Assembly (NCBI RefSeq): GCF_010727325.1
Contig: NZ_AP022565.1
Span: 2,914,001 to 2,978,000, forward strand
Source: Mycolicibacterium alvei
Lineage (GTDB): Bacteria > Actinomycetota > Actinomycetes > Mycobacteriales > Mycobacteriaceae
Direction of reading: 5' to 3'
Length of the DNA: 64,000 nt
The notes under the pieces: model-generated
What the model was told of the DNA's origin: nothing
What the model saw: the letters and a program-made list of their open reading frames with translations, nothing else
Databases searched by the model: none
Shown: one piece after another, positions 27,355 through 36,659 of the stretch
How positions within the stretch are numbered: position 1 is the first letter of the stretch
Layout of the letters: each line of letters begins with the position of its first letter
Translations under genes and position numbers: made by a program

Positions 27355-29577
27355 ATGTCGCAGATCGAGGTCGACGACGAACCCGCACTCGGACATCTGC
27401 GCCTGACCGCCCGGCTGAACACCTCGGCACTCGACTCGCGTCGCGGGGTGGTTCGGCTGCATCCCGAGGCCATCGCCGCCCTCGGGATCCGCGAATGGGA
27501 TGCCGTGTCACTGACCGGATCCCGTACCACTGCCGCCGTCGTCGGTCTGGCCCCCGGCGGCACCCCGACCGGGACCGCCCTGCTCGACGACGTGACACTG
27601 TCCAACGCCGGGGTACGGGAGAACACCCCCGTGATCGTGGCGCCGGTGACGGTGTACGGCGCCCGCGCGGTCACGGTGACCGGGTCCAAGCTGGCGACCG
27701 AATCGATCTCGTCGGCGACGCTGCGCCAGGCGCTGCTGGGCAAGGTGATGACGGTCGGTGACACGGTGTCGCTGCTGCCCCGCGATCTGGGGCCGGGCAC
27801 CTCGACGTCGGCGGCCGCCGCGGCGCTGGGCTCCTCGGTGGGCATCACCTGGACCTCGGAGCTGCTGACGGTGACCGGTGTCGATCCGGCCGGACCCGTG
27901 AGTATCCAACCGAATTCGGTGGTGTCGTGGGGGTCCGGCCTTGAGAGTGCCGGGCCGGGGTCGTCGGATTCCACCGGCGCACACACGGTCAGCCCCGCCC
28001 GCGCCGAGCCTGCGGTCAGCTTCGACGATCTCAAGGGCTCCCACACCCAGGCCGGCAAGCTCACCGACTGGCTCAAGTTGTCCCTCGACGAACCCCAGCT
28101 CCTTGAAAAGCTCGGGGCAACACCACATCTCGGCGTCCTGGTGACCGGTCCGGCCGGCGTCGGCAAGGCCACCATGGTGCGGACGGTGTGCGCCGAGCGG
28201 CGGTTGGTGGAGCTCGATGGCCCCGAAGTGGGGGCGCTGGCCGCCGACGACCGGCTCAGCCGCGTGTCCGCCGCGGTCGCTACCGTGCGCGACGACGGCG
28301 GGGTCCTACTGATCTCCGACGTCGACGCGCTGCTCCCGGCCGCCCCCGCCGACCGGGCTCCCGAGCCGGTCGCCGCCCTGATCATCGGCGAGTTGCGTGA
28401 GGCCGTCGCCACCCGCGGCGTGGCGTTCGTCGCGACGTCGGCGGTGCCTGTCGGGGTGGATTCCCGGCTACGGGCGCCGGACCTCTGCGACCGCGAGCTC
28501 GCCCTCACCCTGCCCGATGGCGCCACCCGAAAGGCACTGCTGGAGGTGCTGCTGCGGGGAGTTCCGTCCGCCGATCTCAATCTGAACGAAATTGCCGACC
28601 GTACACCAGGTTTCGTAGTTGCCGACCTGGCCGCCCTGGTCCGCGAGGGAGCGCTGCGGGCAGCGTCGCGAGCCAGTGCCGACGGCAACGAGCCGGTGCT
28701 GTGGCAGGAGGATCTGACCGGGGCGTTGACGGTGATCCGACCGTTGTCGAGGTCGGCGGCCCAGGAGGTGTCGGTCGGCTCGGTGACACTCGACGACGTC
28801 GGCGACATGGTCGAGACCAAACAGGCACTCACCGAGGCGGTGTTGTGGCCGCTGCAGCATCCGGATACGTTCCAGCGCCTCGGCGTCGAGCCCCCGCGCG
28901 GTGTGCTGCTGTACGGTCCGCCCGGTTGCGGCAAGACCTTCGTGGTGCGGGCACTGGCCAGCTCCGGAAAGCTCTCCGTGCACGCGGTCAAAGGCGCTGA
29001 GCTGATGGACAAATGGGTCGGCTCATCCGAGAAGGCCGTGCGCGAACTGTTCGCTCGGGCCAGGGATTCGGCACCGTCACTGGTGTTTCTCGACGAGATC
29101 GACGCGCTGGCTCCGCGACGCGGGCAGAGCTTCGATTCCGGGGTGACCGACCGCGTGGTGGCCGCCCTGCTGACCGAACTCGACGGCATCGAACCGATGC
29201 GCGACGTCGTGGTGCTGGGCGCGACCAACCGCCCCGACCTTATCGACCCCGCGCTGCTGCGGCCGGGTCGGCTCGAGCGACTCGTGTTCGTCGAACCACC
29301 CGATGCCGAGGCACGTCGCGAAATCCTGCGGACCGCGGGAAAGTCCATCCCACTGGCCCCGGAGGTCGATCTCGATGCCCTGGCGTCCGAGTTGGACGGC
29401 TACAGCGCAGCCGACTGCGTGGCACTGCTGCGCGAGGCGGCGTTGACGGCGATGCGCCGGTCCATCGATGCGGCCGACGTCACCGCCGCCGATGTCGCCA
29501 AAGCTCGTGAGGCCGTGCGGCCGTCATTGGAGGCCGAGCAGGTGGCGTCCTTGCGGGAGTTCGCCGCCGGGCGGTGA
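27355..29577 (+). CDS. Cdc48/VCP-like AAA+ ATPase with degenerate first ATPase domain
   Basis: The 740-residue protein is the Rv0435c homologue. An N-terminal double-psi-barrel-like region (HLRLTARLNTSALDSRRGVVRLHPEA) resembles Cdc48 N domains. The first AAA module has Walker A GPAGVGKA (265-272), but SDVDAL (321-326) where active enzymes have DEIDAL, and no GR-type arginine finger. The second module is intact: GPPGCGKT (521-528), FLDEIDALAPRRG (from about 577), NRPDLIDPALLRPGRLE. It is likely a hexameric unfoldase in which ring 2 drives ATP hydrolysis. It follows pssA by one base, so it is in the same operon. Partners are unknown. Confidence 0.9.
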   Translation: MSQIEVDDEPALGHLRLTARLNTSALDSRRGVVRLHPEAIAALGIREWDAVSLTGSRTTAAVVGLAPGGTPTGTALLDDVTLSNAGVRENTPVIVAPVTVYGARAVTVTGSKLATESISSATLRQALLGKVMTVGDTVSLLPRDLGPGTSTSAAAAALGSSVGITWTSELLTVTGVDPAGPVSIQPNSVVSWGSGLESAGPGSSDSTGAHTVSPARAEPAVSFDDLKGSHTQAGKLTDWLKLSLDEPQLLEKLGATPHLGVLVTGPAGVGKATMVRTVCAERRLVELDGPEVGALAADDRLSRVSAAVATVRDDGGVLLISDVDALLPAAPADRAPEPVAALIIGELREAVATRGVAFVATSAVPVGVDSRLRAPDLCDRELALTLPDGATRKALLEVLLRGVPSADLNLNEIADRTPGFVVADLAALVREGALRAASRASADGNEPVLWQEDLTGALTVIRPLSRSAAQEVSVGSVTLDDVGDMVETKQALTEAVLWPLQHPDTFQRLGVEPPRGVLLYGPPGCGKTFVVRALASSGKLSVHAVKGAELMDKWVGSSEKAVRELFARARDSAPSLVFLDEIDALAPRRGQSFDSGVTDRVVAALLTELDGIEPMRDVVVLGATNRPDLIDPALLRPGRLERLVFVEPPDAEARREILRTAGKSIPLAPEVDLDALASELDGYSAADCVALLREAALTAMRRSIDAADVTAADVAKAREAVRPSLEAEQVASLREFAAGR

Positions 29578-29981
29578 TGGTTCCGGCCGGGGCGCATCCC
29601 GGCCGCGAGTCACACATGCCCCACGCGCCACGGCTGCCGAGGGCCTACTGCACTTGCCCGGCTATCAGCGACAATCGAGCGACAATCGTCTCCTGAGTCA
29701 CAGGCGTAGCACTGACCTCAGGGCAGGTGGCCACATCCGACTCGTGCGCACCTGAGACCTCCACAGCCCCACCAGCCCACCGCCCGATTGACAGCGACAC
29801 TGTCGCTGATAGGTGGGCAACCCGAAAACCGTTGCGCACGAGGCCAATGAGGCCGCAGTGATGCGAGTAAACGACGACCCTGTGACAACAGTTGCCGGGG
29901 TGATGGATGTGGCGATTGTCGCTCGATTGTCGCTGATAGGCGGGCACAACGACACCCAAGCGCCGGGCCGTGACGAATCCG
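29578..29981. other. Repeat-bearing gap between convergent genes
   Basis: This 404-base gap has no credible gene. It contains a 34-bp inverted repeat, a third partial copy and a 17-bp palindrome, described in the next entry. The rest shows no recognised signal. Confidence 0.7.
29655..29946. repeat. 34-bp inverted repeats with an internal third copy
   Basis: The arm at 29655-29688 and the arm at 29913-29946 are reverse complements with one mismatch in 34, 224 bases apart. Each arm holds GCGACAATCGA followed directly by GCGACAATCG. A third, partial copy (29802-29819, GTCGCTGATAGGTGGGCA) differs from the right arm at one base; it is part of the perfect palindrome CAGCGACA-C-TGTCGCTG at 29792-29808. 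The layout suggests a small non-coding mobile element or a multi-copy intergenic repeat. Confidence 0.8.
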
Positions 29982-30563
29982 CTACACCGTCAGCAGCTTC
30001 CGGATGGCGTCGGCCAGGTCTTCTTCCACCCACGGCGGCAACTCGGCATCGTTGGCGTAGCGCCGCACCACTGCGTAGGGCAGGTCGACGACGGCTCGCG
30101 ACATGGCATCCATCGTGCGGGCGTCGTCGTCACCATAGATACCGCGCGCCAGTTCGCGTAGGCGTGCCATGAGTGGGGCGTTCATCGCCGCCAGCGTCGC
30201 GGTGAATTCCGCATCGGGAGCGCCGTCGAGCAGGTCACGGGGTCGGAGGGTGAGCAGCAACCGGGCGTCCTCGGGAACCTCGCGGGCGAAACCGACGGCG
30301 GCCACACCCATCGCGACCGCCGCTTCCAAGGCGTCCGCCCCGGACGCCGCCATCGCCTGGGATTGGAACCGTTCGAGCGCCCGCAACCAGGCCGCGGCCA
30401 GCACTCCATTGCGATTGCCGAACCGGTGATACAGGGTTCCCGCCGGCGCCCCACTGACCTTGGCAATCGCGGCAACACTTGCCGCCCTGGGCCCTTCGCC
30501 GAGCACCAATGCCCGCGCCGCATCCAGAATCGCGTCGGTTTCATGCTTCCGCGGAGGCGCCAT
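29982..30563 (-). CDS. TetR/AcrR-family transcriptional regulator
   Basis: The 193-residue regulator has an N-terminal TetR DNA-binding domain (residues about 8-55): DAILDAARALVLGEG, then the helix-turn-helix AAIAKVSGAPAGTLYHRFGNR. The C-terminal ligand domain is all-helical. It is divergent from the small SRPBCC-like gene with only 21 bases between starts. It therefore very probably controls both itself and that gene. The inducer is unknown. Confidence 0.88.
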   Translation of the reverse strand: MAPPRKHETDAILDAARALVLGEGPRAASVAAIAKVSGAPAGTLYHRFGNRNGVLAAAWLRALERFQSQAMAASGADALEAAVAMGVAAVGFAREVPEDARLLLTLRPRDLLDGAPDAEFTATLAAMNAPLMARLRELARGIYGDDDARTMDAMSRAVVDLPYAVVRRYANDAELPPWVEEDLADAIRKLLTV

Positions 30564-30584
30564 GATCTAGTACAGTCCTTCTAT

Positions 30585-30974
30585 ATGGAACGTTTACCCT
30601 ATATCGATGAGCATGCCATAACCGTCGACGCCGACGCCGCCACGACATGGGCCGCCGTCCTACGCACGTTGTGCCGCGACCCGGTCGAACCGCGCGCCCC
30701 GTTCGGGTTCGCCATCGGCGAGTGCACTCCGCGCCATCGCCTGGTTCTCAAGGGCCGCCACCCCTTCGCGATCTACGAGTGGGTGTTCGAACTCGACGAG
30801 CTCGGCCCCCATCGCACCCGGGTGCGGTCACAAACCTGGGCGGCCTTCCCCGGTATCCACGGGAAGATCTACCGCGCGCTGGTGATCAGCTCGGGAGCCC
30901 ACGTGGTGGCCGTGCGCCGAACGCTCACACGCATTGCGCGACAACTACGTCCACAACCAGACGTCGCAGCATGA
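30585..30974 (+). CDS. Conserved SRPBCC/DUF2867-like protein
   Basis: The ATG at 30585 gives 129 residues. The pattern (HAITVDADAATTWAAVLRTL, then antiparallel strands RHRLVLKGRHPFAIYEWVFELDEL, and a long C-terminal helix YRALVISSGAHVVAVRRTL) fits the START/SRPBCC ligand-binding fold. The longer in-frame extension upstream would run through the TetR gene and is rejected. It is paired with the divergent TetR, which probably represses it. Function unknown; binding of a hydrophobic ligand is the family theme. Confidence 0.7.
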   Translation: MERLPYIDEHAITVDADAATTWAAVLRTLCRDPVEPRAPFGFAIGECTPRHRLVLKGRHPFAIYEWVFELDELGPHRTRVRSQTWAAFPGIHGKIYRALVISSGAHVVAVRRTLTRIARQLRPQPDVAA

Positions 30975-31181
30975 TCCGGAGGCTGGGGCGCGACGGCTGA
31001 CGCAGACCGCAGTCGCGTGCACGTGTGCCTGGCGCTGGCCGAGCAGGAAGCCACCGCAGGCTACTGGTCGCCATAACGGCCCACGTAGAATGCGTGAAAA
31101 GCCATTGCCACTCATGCCGATGCTCTTCGCGCAAGCGCTCATCGGCAGCCGACACCCCGACCCCAACCCGATCGGAGTGCC

Positions 31182-34064
31182 ATGCTTGCCGTTCTGCTCG
31201 CCCACGCGGTCGCCACCGCGCTGGCGCCGCTTCTGGTGGCCAAATGGGGGCGGATGGCGTTCTATCCACTGGCACTCGTCCCGTTGGGTTCGCTGGCCTG
31301 GGTCGCCCTGAACTGGCCCAACGATGAGCGGGTCCCCACCCTGAACATCCCGTGGGTCGACGGGCTGTCGATGGACATCACGCTGCGCTTCGACTCTCTC
31401 GCGGCGATCATGAGTGTGCTGGTCCTGGCGGTAGGTGCGGTCGTGATCTTCTATTGCGGCGAGTATTTCCATCACCACGACGGCCGCATCGAGAAACGGC
31501 TGCCCAGCTTCGCGGCCGAGCTGGTCGCGTTCTCCGGATCCATGTTCGGCCTGGTGATCAGCGACAACATGCTGGTTCTCTACATCTTCTGGGAAACCAC
31601 GACGGTCCTGTCGTTCCTGCTCGTGGGCCACTACGCCGAGCGGGCCACCAGTCGCCGGGCCGCGACCCAGGCCCTGCTGGTGACCACGTTCGGCGGCCTG
31701 GCCATGCTGGTCGGCATCGTCGTGCTGGGAAACCTGGCCGGCACCTACCTACTGTCCGAGTTGATCGCTGCTCCCCCGACCGGGACGGCCGCCGCGGTCG
31801 GAGTGGCGCTGATCCTCGTCGGCGCCCTGTCGAAATCGGCCATCGTGCCGCTGCACTTCTGGCTGCCGGGCGCCATGGCTGCGCCCACCCCGGTGAGCGC
31901 CTATCTGCACGCCGCGGCCATGGTGAAGGCCGGGGTCTACCTGGTGGCACGCATGACGCCCGGGTTTGCCGACACCTCGTTCTGGCGTCCCATGGTGGTG
32001 GGGCTGGGCCTGACGACCATGCTGCTGGCCGGTTGGCGGGCGGTCCGCGAATACGACCTGAAACTGATCCTGGCGTTCGGCACGGTGAGCCAGTTGGGCC
32101 TGATCACCGTGATGGTCGGCGCGGGCGGCAGCGACATGATGCTGGCCGGGCTGGCCATGTTGTGCGCGCACGCGATGTTCAAGGCGGCGCTGTTCATGGT
32201 GGTCGGCGTGATCGACCACGCCACCGGCACCCGCGACATCCGCCGGTTGGCCGGGCTGGGACGCCACCACCGACCGTTGTTCGCCATCGCTGTCGGGGCC
32301 ACCGCGAGCATGGCGGCCCTGCCCCCGTTCTTCGGGTTCGTCGCCAAGGAGGCCGACCTGGAGACGGTGGCGCACAGCCCCGCTCTCGGTGCCGCCGCAC
32401 CATATGTGTTGACCTGCATCGTGATCGGCTCGGTGTTCACCACCATCTACAGCCTGCGGTTCATATGGGGCGCATTCGCCACCAAGGGTGCGTCGCAACC
32501 CAGCACCCGAGTTGCCGAAATGCACCGTCCCTCAGCCACTTTCCTGACCGCACCCGCCCTCCTCGCCATCGCCGGCCTGGTCTTCGGCTTGTGGCCCGCC
32601 GGGATGGACGCGGTGCTGAACGAATACGCAGGCACCCTGCCCGGCGGGTCGGGCTACCACCTGGCGCTGTGGCACGGGCCGGGTCTTCCGCTCCTGCTCT
32701 CGGCCGTCGTGCTGGCAGTCGGTACCGCCGCGTTCATCGCACGGACCCGGTTGCCCCGGGCCCGGTTGGCCTACCAGCCACTGGGTAACGCCGACCGCAT
32801 GTACGACGCCACCATCCGTGGCCTGGACGTGCTCTCGCTGCGGTTGACCGGGTCGACCCAGCGAGGTTCGCTGCCGGCCACGCAATCGGTGATCCTGTGC
32901 ACGCTCGTCGCGTTGCCGGTCGCGACGTTGGTGCTCGGCCCCCGCGACCGACCGGGTTTCGCGCTGTGGGACTCGCCGCTGGTCGTGGTGGTCGGGTTGC
33001 TGATGCTGGCTGCGGCGATCGGCGCGACGATGATGCGCAACCGCCTGGCCGCGGTGCTGTTGGTCGGTGTGACCGGCTACGGATGCGGCGCGATCTTCGC
33101 TTTCCACGGCGCCCCGGATCTGGCCCTGACCCAATTCCTGGTCGAGACACTGGTTTTGGTGATCTTCGTGCTGGTGTTGCGGACGCTGCCGGCCGAGGCC
33201 GACGCCGAAGCGATCAACAGCCACCGCCTTCCCCGGATCCTGCTGGCGCTGGCAGTCGGTGCGGCCGTCACGTCCCTGACCGTCTACGCGATGGCCGCCC
33301 GCACCGGCGCGGGCATCGCCGAGTTGTTGCCGGATGCGGCCTACTACCGCGGGCACGGCGCCAACACCGTGAACGTGCTGCTGGTCGACATCCGCGCCTG
33401 GGACACCTTGGGTGAGATCATGGTGCTACTGGTCGCCGCGACGGGTGTGGCCTCACTGGTGTTCCGGCACCGTCGGTTCGGTGCCGCCCCGCGGGTCAGC
33501 ACGGCCGCGGGCCAACCCGACATCGGTCCGGTCGGTGCCTACAGCCCTGCGATCGGCGACGTCACCTGGCTGCGTGGCTCGGAAATGCGCGATCCGCGGT
33601 ACCGGTCGCTGGTGCTGGAAGTCGCCACCCGCATGATCTTCCCGCTCATCATGGTGCTGTCGGCCTACTTCTTCTTCGCCGGGCACAACACGCCCGGCGG
33701 CGGATTCGCCGGCGGGCTCACCGCCGGCCTGGCGCTGGTGTTGCGTTATCTGGCCGGCGGGCGTTACGAGCTCGGCGAGACGCTGCCGCTGGACGCGGGC
33801 AAGATCCTGGGCACCGGGCTGGGGCTGTCCGCCGGGACGGCCGTCGCCTCGATCCTGCTGGGCGCGCCCGCACTGTCCTCGGCGGTGTTGCAGTTCGACA
33901 TTCCGGTGTTCGGCCACGTCAAGCTCGTGACCGCGCTGTTCTTCGACCTCGGTGTGTACCTCATCGTGGTCGGTCTGGTGCTCGATGTGCTGCGCAGCCT
34001 CGGTGCGCGGGTGGACGTGGAAACGGCCGGTGCTCCCGCAACCTCGAAGGCGGTGGCGCGATGA
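31182..34064 (+). CDS. mnhA: Na+/H+ antiporter subunit A, fused A-B type (MnhA/MrpA)
   Basis: The 960-residue membrane protein carries about 20 helices. Residues 1 to roughly 600 form the NuoL-like proton-pumping part (PLHFWLPGAMAAPTPVSAYLHAA, LKLILAFGTVSQLGLI, GHHRPLFAIAVGATASMAALP is a variant of the family loop). The C-terminal third matches MrpA-C plus MrpB (FHGAPDLALTQFLVETL; YFFFAGHNTPGGGFAGGL). A-B fusion is the rule in six-gene Mrp operons. GGAG lies 5 bases before the ATG. It is the first of six overlapping genes that build one large antiporter complex exporting Na+ (or K+) for H+. Confidence 0.95.
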   Translation: MLAVLLAHAVATALAPLLVAKWGRMAFYPLALVPLGSLAWVALNWPNDERVPTLNIPWVDGLSMDITLRFDSLAAIMSVLVLAVGAVVIFYCGEYFHHHDGRIEKRLPSFAAELVAFSGSMFGLVISDNMLVLYIFWETTTVLSFLLVGHYAERATSRRAATQALLVTTFGGLAMLVGIVVLGNLAGTYLLSELIAAPPTGTAAAVGVALILVGALSKSAIVPLHFWLPGAMAAPTPVSAYLHAAAMVKAGVYLVARMTPGFADTSFWRPMVVGLGLTTMLLAGWRAVREYDLKLILAFGTVSQLGLITVMVGAGGSDMMLAGLAMLCAHAMFKAALFMVVGVIDHATGTRDIRRLAGLGRHHRPLFAIAVGATASMAALPPFFGFVAKEADLETVAHSPALGAAAPYVLTCIVIGSVFTTIYSLRFIWGAFATKGASQPSTRVAEMHRPSATFLTAPALLAIAGLVFGLWPAGMDAVLNEYAGTLPGGSGYHLALWHGPGLPLLLSAVVLAVGTAAFIARTRLPRARLAYQPLGNADRMYDATIRGLDVLSLRLTGSTQRGSLPATQSVILCTLVALPVATLVLGPRDRPGFALWDSPLVVVVGLLMLAAAIGATMMRNRLAAVLLVGVTGYGCGAIFAFHGAPDLALTQFLVETLVLVIFVLVLRTLPAEADAEAINSHRLPRILLALAVGAAVTSLTVYAMAARTGAGIAELLPDAAYYRGHGANTVNVLLVDIRAWDTLGEIMVLLVAATGVASLVFRHRRFGAAPRVSTAAGQPDIGPVGAYSPAIGDVTWLRGSEMRDPRYRSLVLEVATRMIFPLIMVLSAYFFFAGHNTPGGGFAGGLTAGLALVLRYLAGGRYELGETLPLDAGKILGTGLGLSAGTAVASILLGAPALSSAVLQFDIPVFGHVKLVTALFFDLGVYLIVVGLVLDVLRSLGARVDVETAGAPATSKAVAR

Positions 34065-34525
34065 CGACCGTCCTGATTCCGCTGATCCTCATCGGCGGTC
34101 TGACCAGCGCCGGGGTGTACCTGCTGCTCGAGCGCAACCTGACCCGAATGCTGTTGGGCCTGTTGCTGGCCGGCAATGCCGTCAACCTGCTGATCCTGAC
34201 GGTGGGCGGGGCAGGTGGCAATCCACCGATCCGCGGACGCACCAGCAATGGCGCCACCACCACGGCTGACCCGCTGGCGCAGGGCATGATCTTGACGGCG
34301 ATCGTCATCAGCATGGGCATCGCGGCCTTCGTCCTGGCGTTGGCGTACCGGTCCTACCGACTGACCACCGTCGAAGAGGTCAGCAACGACCCCGAGGACA
34401 CCCGCGTTTCGCAGCAGCGCGAGGCCGAAGATGAGGAAGACGAGATTCCCCAGGCCGACATCAGTCGCGACACCGATGCCCCCGACGAACTCGATGCGTT
34501 GCCCGGATTCGAGGGTTCGAAATGA
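34061..34525 (+). CDS. mnhC: Na+/H+ antiporter subunit C (MnhC/MrpC)
   Basis: The 154-residue NuoK-like subunit has three membrane helices (LIPLILIGGLTSAGVYLLL, RMLLGLLLAGNAVNLLILT, MILTAIVISMGIAAFVLALAY). It ends with about 45 acidic, hydrophilic residues (EEDEEDEIPQ region) longer than in many MrpC proteins. It overlaps the stops and starts of its neighbours by 4 bases on both sides. It forms part of the transmembrane core with MnhA and MnhD. Confidence 0.94.
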   Translation: MTTVLIPLILIGGLTSAGVYLLLERNLTRMLLGLLLAGNAVNLLILTVGGAGGNPPIRGRTSNGATTTADPLAQGMILTAIVISMGIAAFVLALAYRSYRLTTVEEVSNDPEDTRVSQQREAEDEEDEIPQADISRDTDAPDELDALPGFEGSK

Positions 34526-36120
34526 CCGCCCAGGCGTTGATCCCGTTGCCGGTGCTGATCCCGGCGCTGGCCGCGGCGCTCACGCTCGTCGCCGGTCGTC
34601 GTCCGCACTTGCAGCGGCTCATCACCCAGCTCGCGCTCGTCGCCGTCGTCGCGGTGTGTGCGGCGCTGGTCTACCTGGCCGACCGCGACGGCACCTTGGT
34701 GTTGCACGTCGGCGGCTGGGGCCAGACCGTGCCTGGCATGGGGCCACTGGGCATCACGCTCGTCGTCGACCGACTCTCGGCCATGATGCTGCTGGTGTCG
34801 GCGATTGTGCTGTTGGCGGTGGTCGCCTACGCCATCGGGCAGGGCATCCGCGACGGCGACGAACGCCAACCCGTGTCGATCTTCATGCCCACCTATCTGG
34901 TGCTCTCGGCCGGTGTCTGCACCGCGTTCCTGGCCGGGGACCTGTTCAACCTGTTCGTCGGTTTCGAGGTGTTGCTGTCCGCGAGCTTCGTGCTGCTGAC
35001 CATCGGCGCCAGCGAGGAACGGGTCCGGGCCGGCATCTCGTACGTGATGGTGTCGATGGTGTCGTCGCTGATCTTCCTGATCGGCATCGCCCTGGTGTAC
35101 GCCGCCACCGGCACACTGAACCTGGCGGAGCTGGCCGTGCGCCTCGACGATGTGCCCGCCGGCACCCGCAATGCGCTGTTCTCGGTGCTGCTGGTGGCGT
35201 TCGGCATCAAGGCGGCGGTGTTCCCCCTGTCGGCGTGGCTGCCCGACTCGTACCCGACGGCGCCGGCACCGGTGACTGCGGTGTTTGCCGGGTTGCTGAC
35301 GAAAGTCGGTGTGTACGCGATCATCCGGGCCCACGCGTTGTTGTTCCCCGGTGGCAGCCTCGACGCGGTGTTACTGGTGGCCGGTCTGCTGACGATGGTC
35401 ATCGGCATCCTGGGCGCGATCGCGCAGAGTGACATCAAGCGGTTGCTGTCGTTCACCCTGGTCAGCCACATCGGCTACATGGTGTTCGGGGTCGCGCTGG
35501 GAAACCAGTTGGGAATGGCCGGTGCGATCTACTACGTCGCCCACCACATCGTCGTGCAGACCACGCTGTTCCTGGTGGTCGGACTGATCGAACGTCAGGC
35601 CGGGGCGTCCACCTTGCACCGGCTCGGTGGGCTGGCCACGGCCAGCCCGGTGCTGGCGTTCGTGTTCGTCGTCCCGGCGCTCAATCTGGGTGGTATCCCG
35701 CCGTTCTCGGGCTTCATCGGGAAGGTGGCGCTGATGGAGGCCGGCGCCGAGAACGGGTCGGCACTGGCCTGGACACTGGTCGCCGGCGGCGTCGTCACCA
35801 GCCTGCTGACCCTGTACGTGGTGGCTCGGGTGTGGACGAAGGCGTTCTGGCGGGCCCGGGCCGACGCTCCCGAAGGGCACCTGGCCGGGGCGGCGCCTGC
35901 GGTGCTGCTCGACGACATCGAGGACATCGAGTACGCCGACCGCGACAGTGTGGGACGGATGCCCGCGGGCATGTTGGTGCCGACGGCTGCGCTGATCGCC
36001 GTGGGGTTGGCGCTGACCGTCGCGGCCGCACCGATCTTCGCCTACACCGAACGCTCGGCCGCCGAGGTGCTCGACCGCGGGCAGTATGTCTCTGCGGTGC
36101 TGGGGGGAACGTCTCGATGA
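34522..36120 (+). CDS. mnhD: Na+/H+ antiporter subunit D (MnhD/MrpD)
   Basis: The 532-residue NuoM/NuoN-like protein has about 14 helices. Key motifs: DRLSAMMLLVSAIVLLAVV, FVGFEVLLSASFVLL with the conserved Glu, VFPLSAWLPDSYPTAPAPVTA with the Lys/Pro turn typical of proton-pumping helices, SDIKRLLSFTLVSHIGYM, and PALNLGGIPPFSGFIGK. It overlaps mnhC and mnhE by 4 bases. It acts as one of the two antiporter-like pumping subunits. Confidence 0.95.
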   Translation: MTAQALIPLPVLIPALAAALTLVAGRRPHLQRLITQLALVAVVAVCAALVYLADRDGTLVLHVGGWGQTVPGMGPLGITLVVDRLSAMMLLVSAIVLLAVVAYAIGQGIRDGDERQPVSIFMPTYLVLSAGVCTAFLAGDLFNLFVGFEVLLSASFVLLTIGASEERVRAGISYVMVSMVSSLIFLIGIALVYAATGTLNLAELAVRLDDVPAGTRNALFSVLLVAFGIKAAVFPLSAWLPDSYPTAPAPVTAVFAGLLTKVGVYAIIRAHALLFPGGSLDAVLLVAGLLTMVIGILGAIAQSDIKRLLSFTLVSHIGYMVFGVALGNQLGMAGAIYYVAHHIVVQTTLFLVVGLIERQAGASTLHRLGGLATASPVLAFVFVVPALNLGGIPPFSGFIGKVALMEAGAENGSALAWTLVAGGVVTSLLTLYVVARVWTKAFWRARADAPEGHLAGAAPAVLLDDIEDIEYADRDSVGRMPAGMLVPTAALIAVGLALTVAAAPIFAYTERSAAEVLDRGQYVSAVLGGTSR

Positions 36121-36659
36121 GGCATTTCGTGCTGCGGATCTGGCTGGTGTGTTTCCTCATTCTGGTCTGGGTTCTGTTGTGGGGCCAGGTCACGGCCGGC
36201 AATGTGGCCAGTGGGCTGGCAGTCGCCCTCGTCATCACGGTGCTGCTGCCGATGCCGTCGGTGCCGGTTGAAGGCAAGCTCCATCCGCTGTCACTGCTGA
36301 AACTCATCGTGGTGGTCGGCTATTACCTGGCGTTGTCGTCGTTCCAGGTGGCCTGGATGGCTATCCGGCCCGGCCCGCCACCACTGGTCGCCGTGCTGCG
36401 CGCCAACCTGCCGGCTCTGAAGTCAGATCTGGTGCTGGCTCTGGCCGTCAACATCTTCAACGTGATTCCCGGCACGATCGTGCTGGAGATCGACCAGGCC
36501 CGCCGCATTCTCTACATGCACGTCATCGACGTCGGCTCGGAGAGCACGGTGCAGCGGTTCTACCGTCAGGTCGACCAGATTCAGCGCCTGCTGGTGGCGG
36601 CCTTCGAGCGGGAGAGCGATTGGCAGCCGTCGGCCGAGCGGGGGGCGGGCCACGCATGA
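36117..36659 (+). CDS. mnhE: Na+/H+ antiporter subunit E (MnhE/MrpE)
   Basis: The 180-residue protein begins MRHFVLRIWLVCFLILVWV at the ATG overlapping the mnhD stop. Two or three membrane helices are followed by a soluble domain with NIFNVIPGTIVLEID and RILYMHVIDV, the MrpE signature region. The C-terminus is charged. The longer frame upstream is shadow within mnhD. MrpE is a peripheral assembly and stability subunit of the antiporter. Confidence 0.93.
   Translation: MRHFVLRIWLVCFLILVWVLLWGQVTAGNVASGLAVALVITVLLPMPSVPVEGKLHPLSLLKLIVVVGYYLALSSFQVAWMAIRPGPPPLVAVLRANLPALKSDLVLALAVNIFNVIPGTIVLEIDQARRILYMHVIDVGSESTVQRFYRQVDQIQRLLVAAFERESDWQPSAERGAGHA

Noticed and set aside
26391..29348. A 985-residue minus-strand frame opposite pssA and the AAA ATPase
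   Set aside because: Ser/Arg/Thr-rich composition and no motif; the opposite strand holds two clearly conserved genes.
30363..30584. N-terminal extension of the SRPBCC-like protein
   Set aside because: It runs entirely through the divergent TetR gene and would remove the shared promoter.
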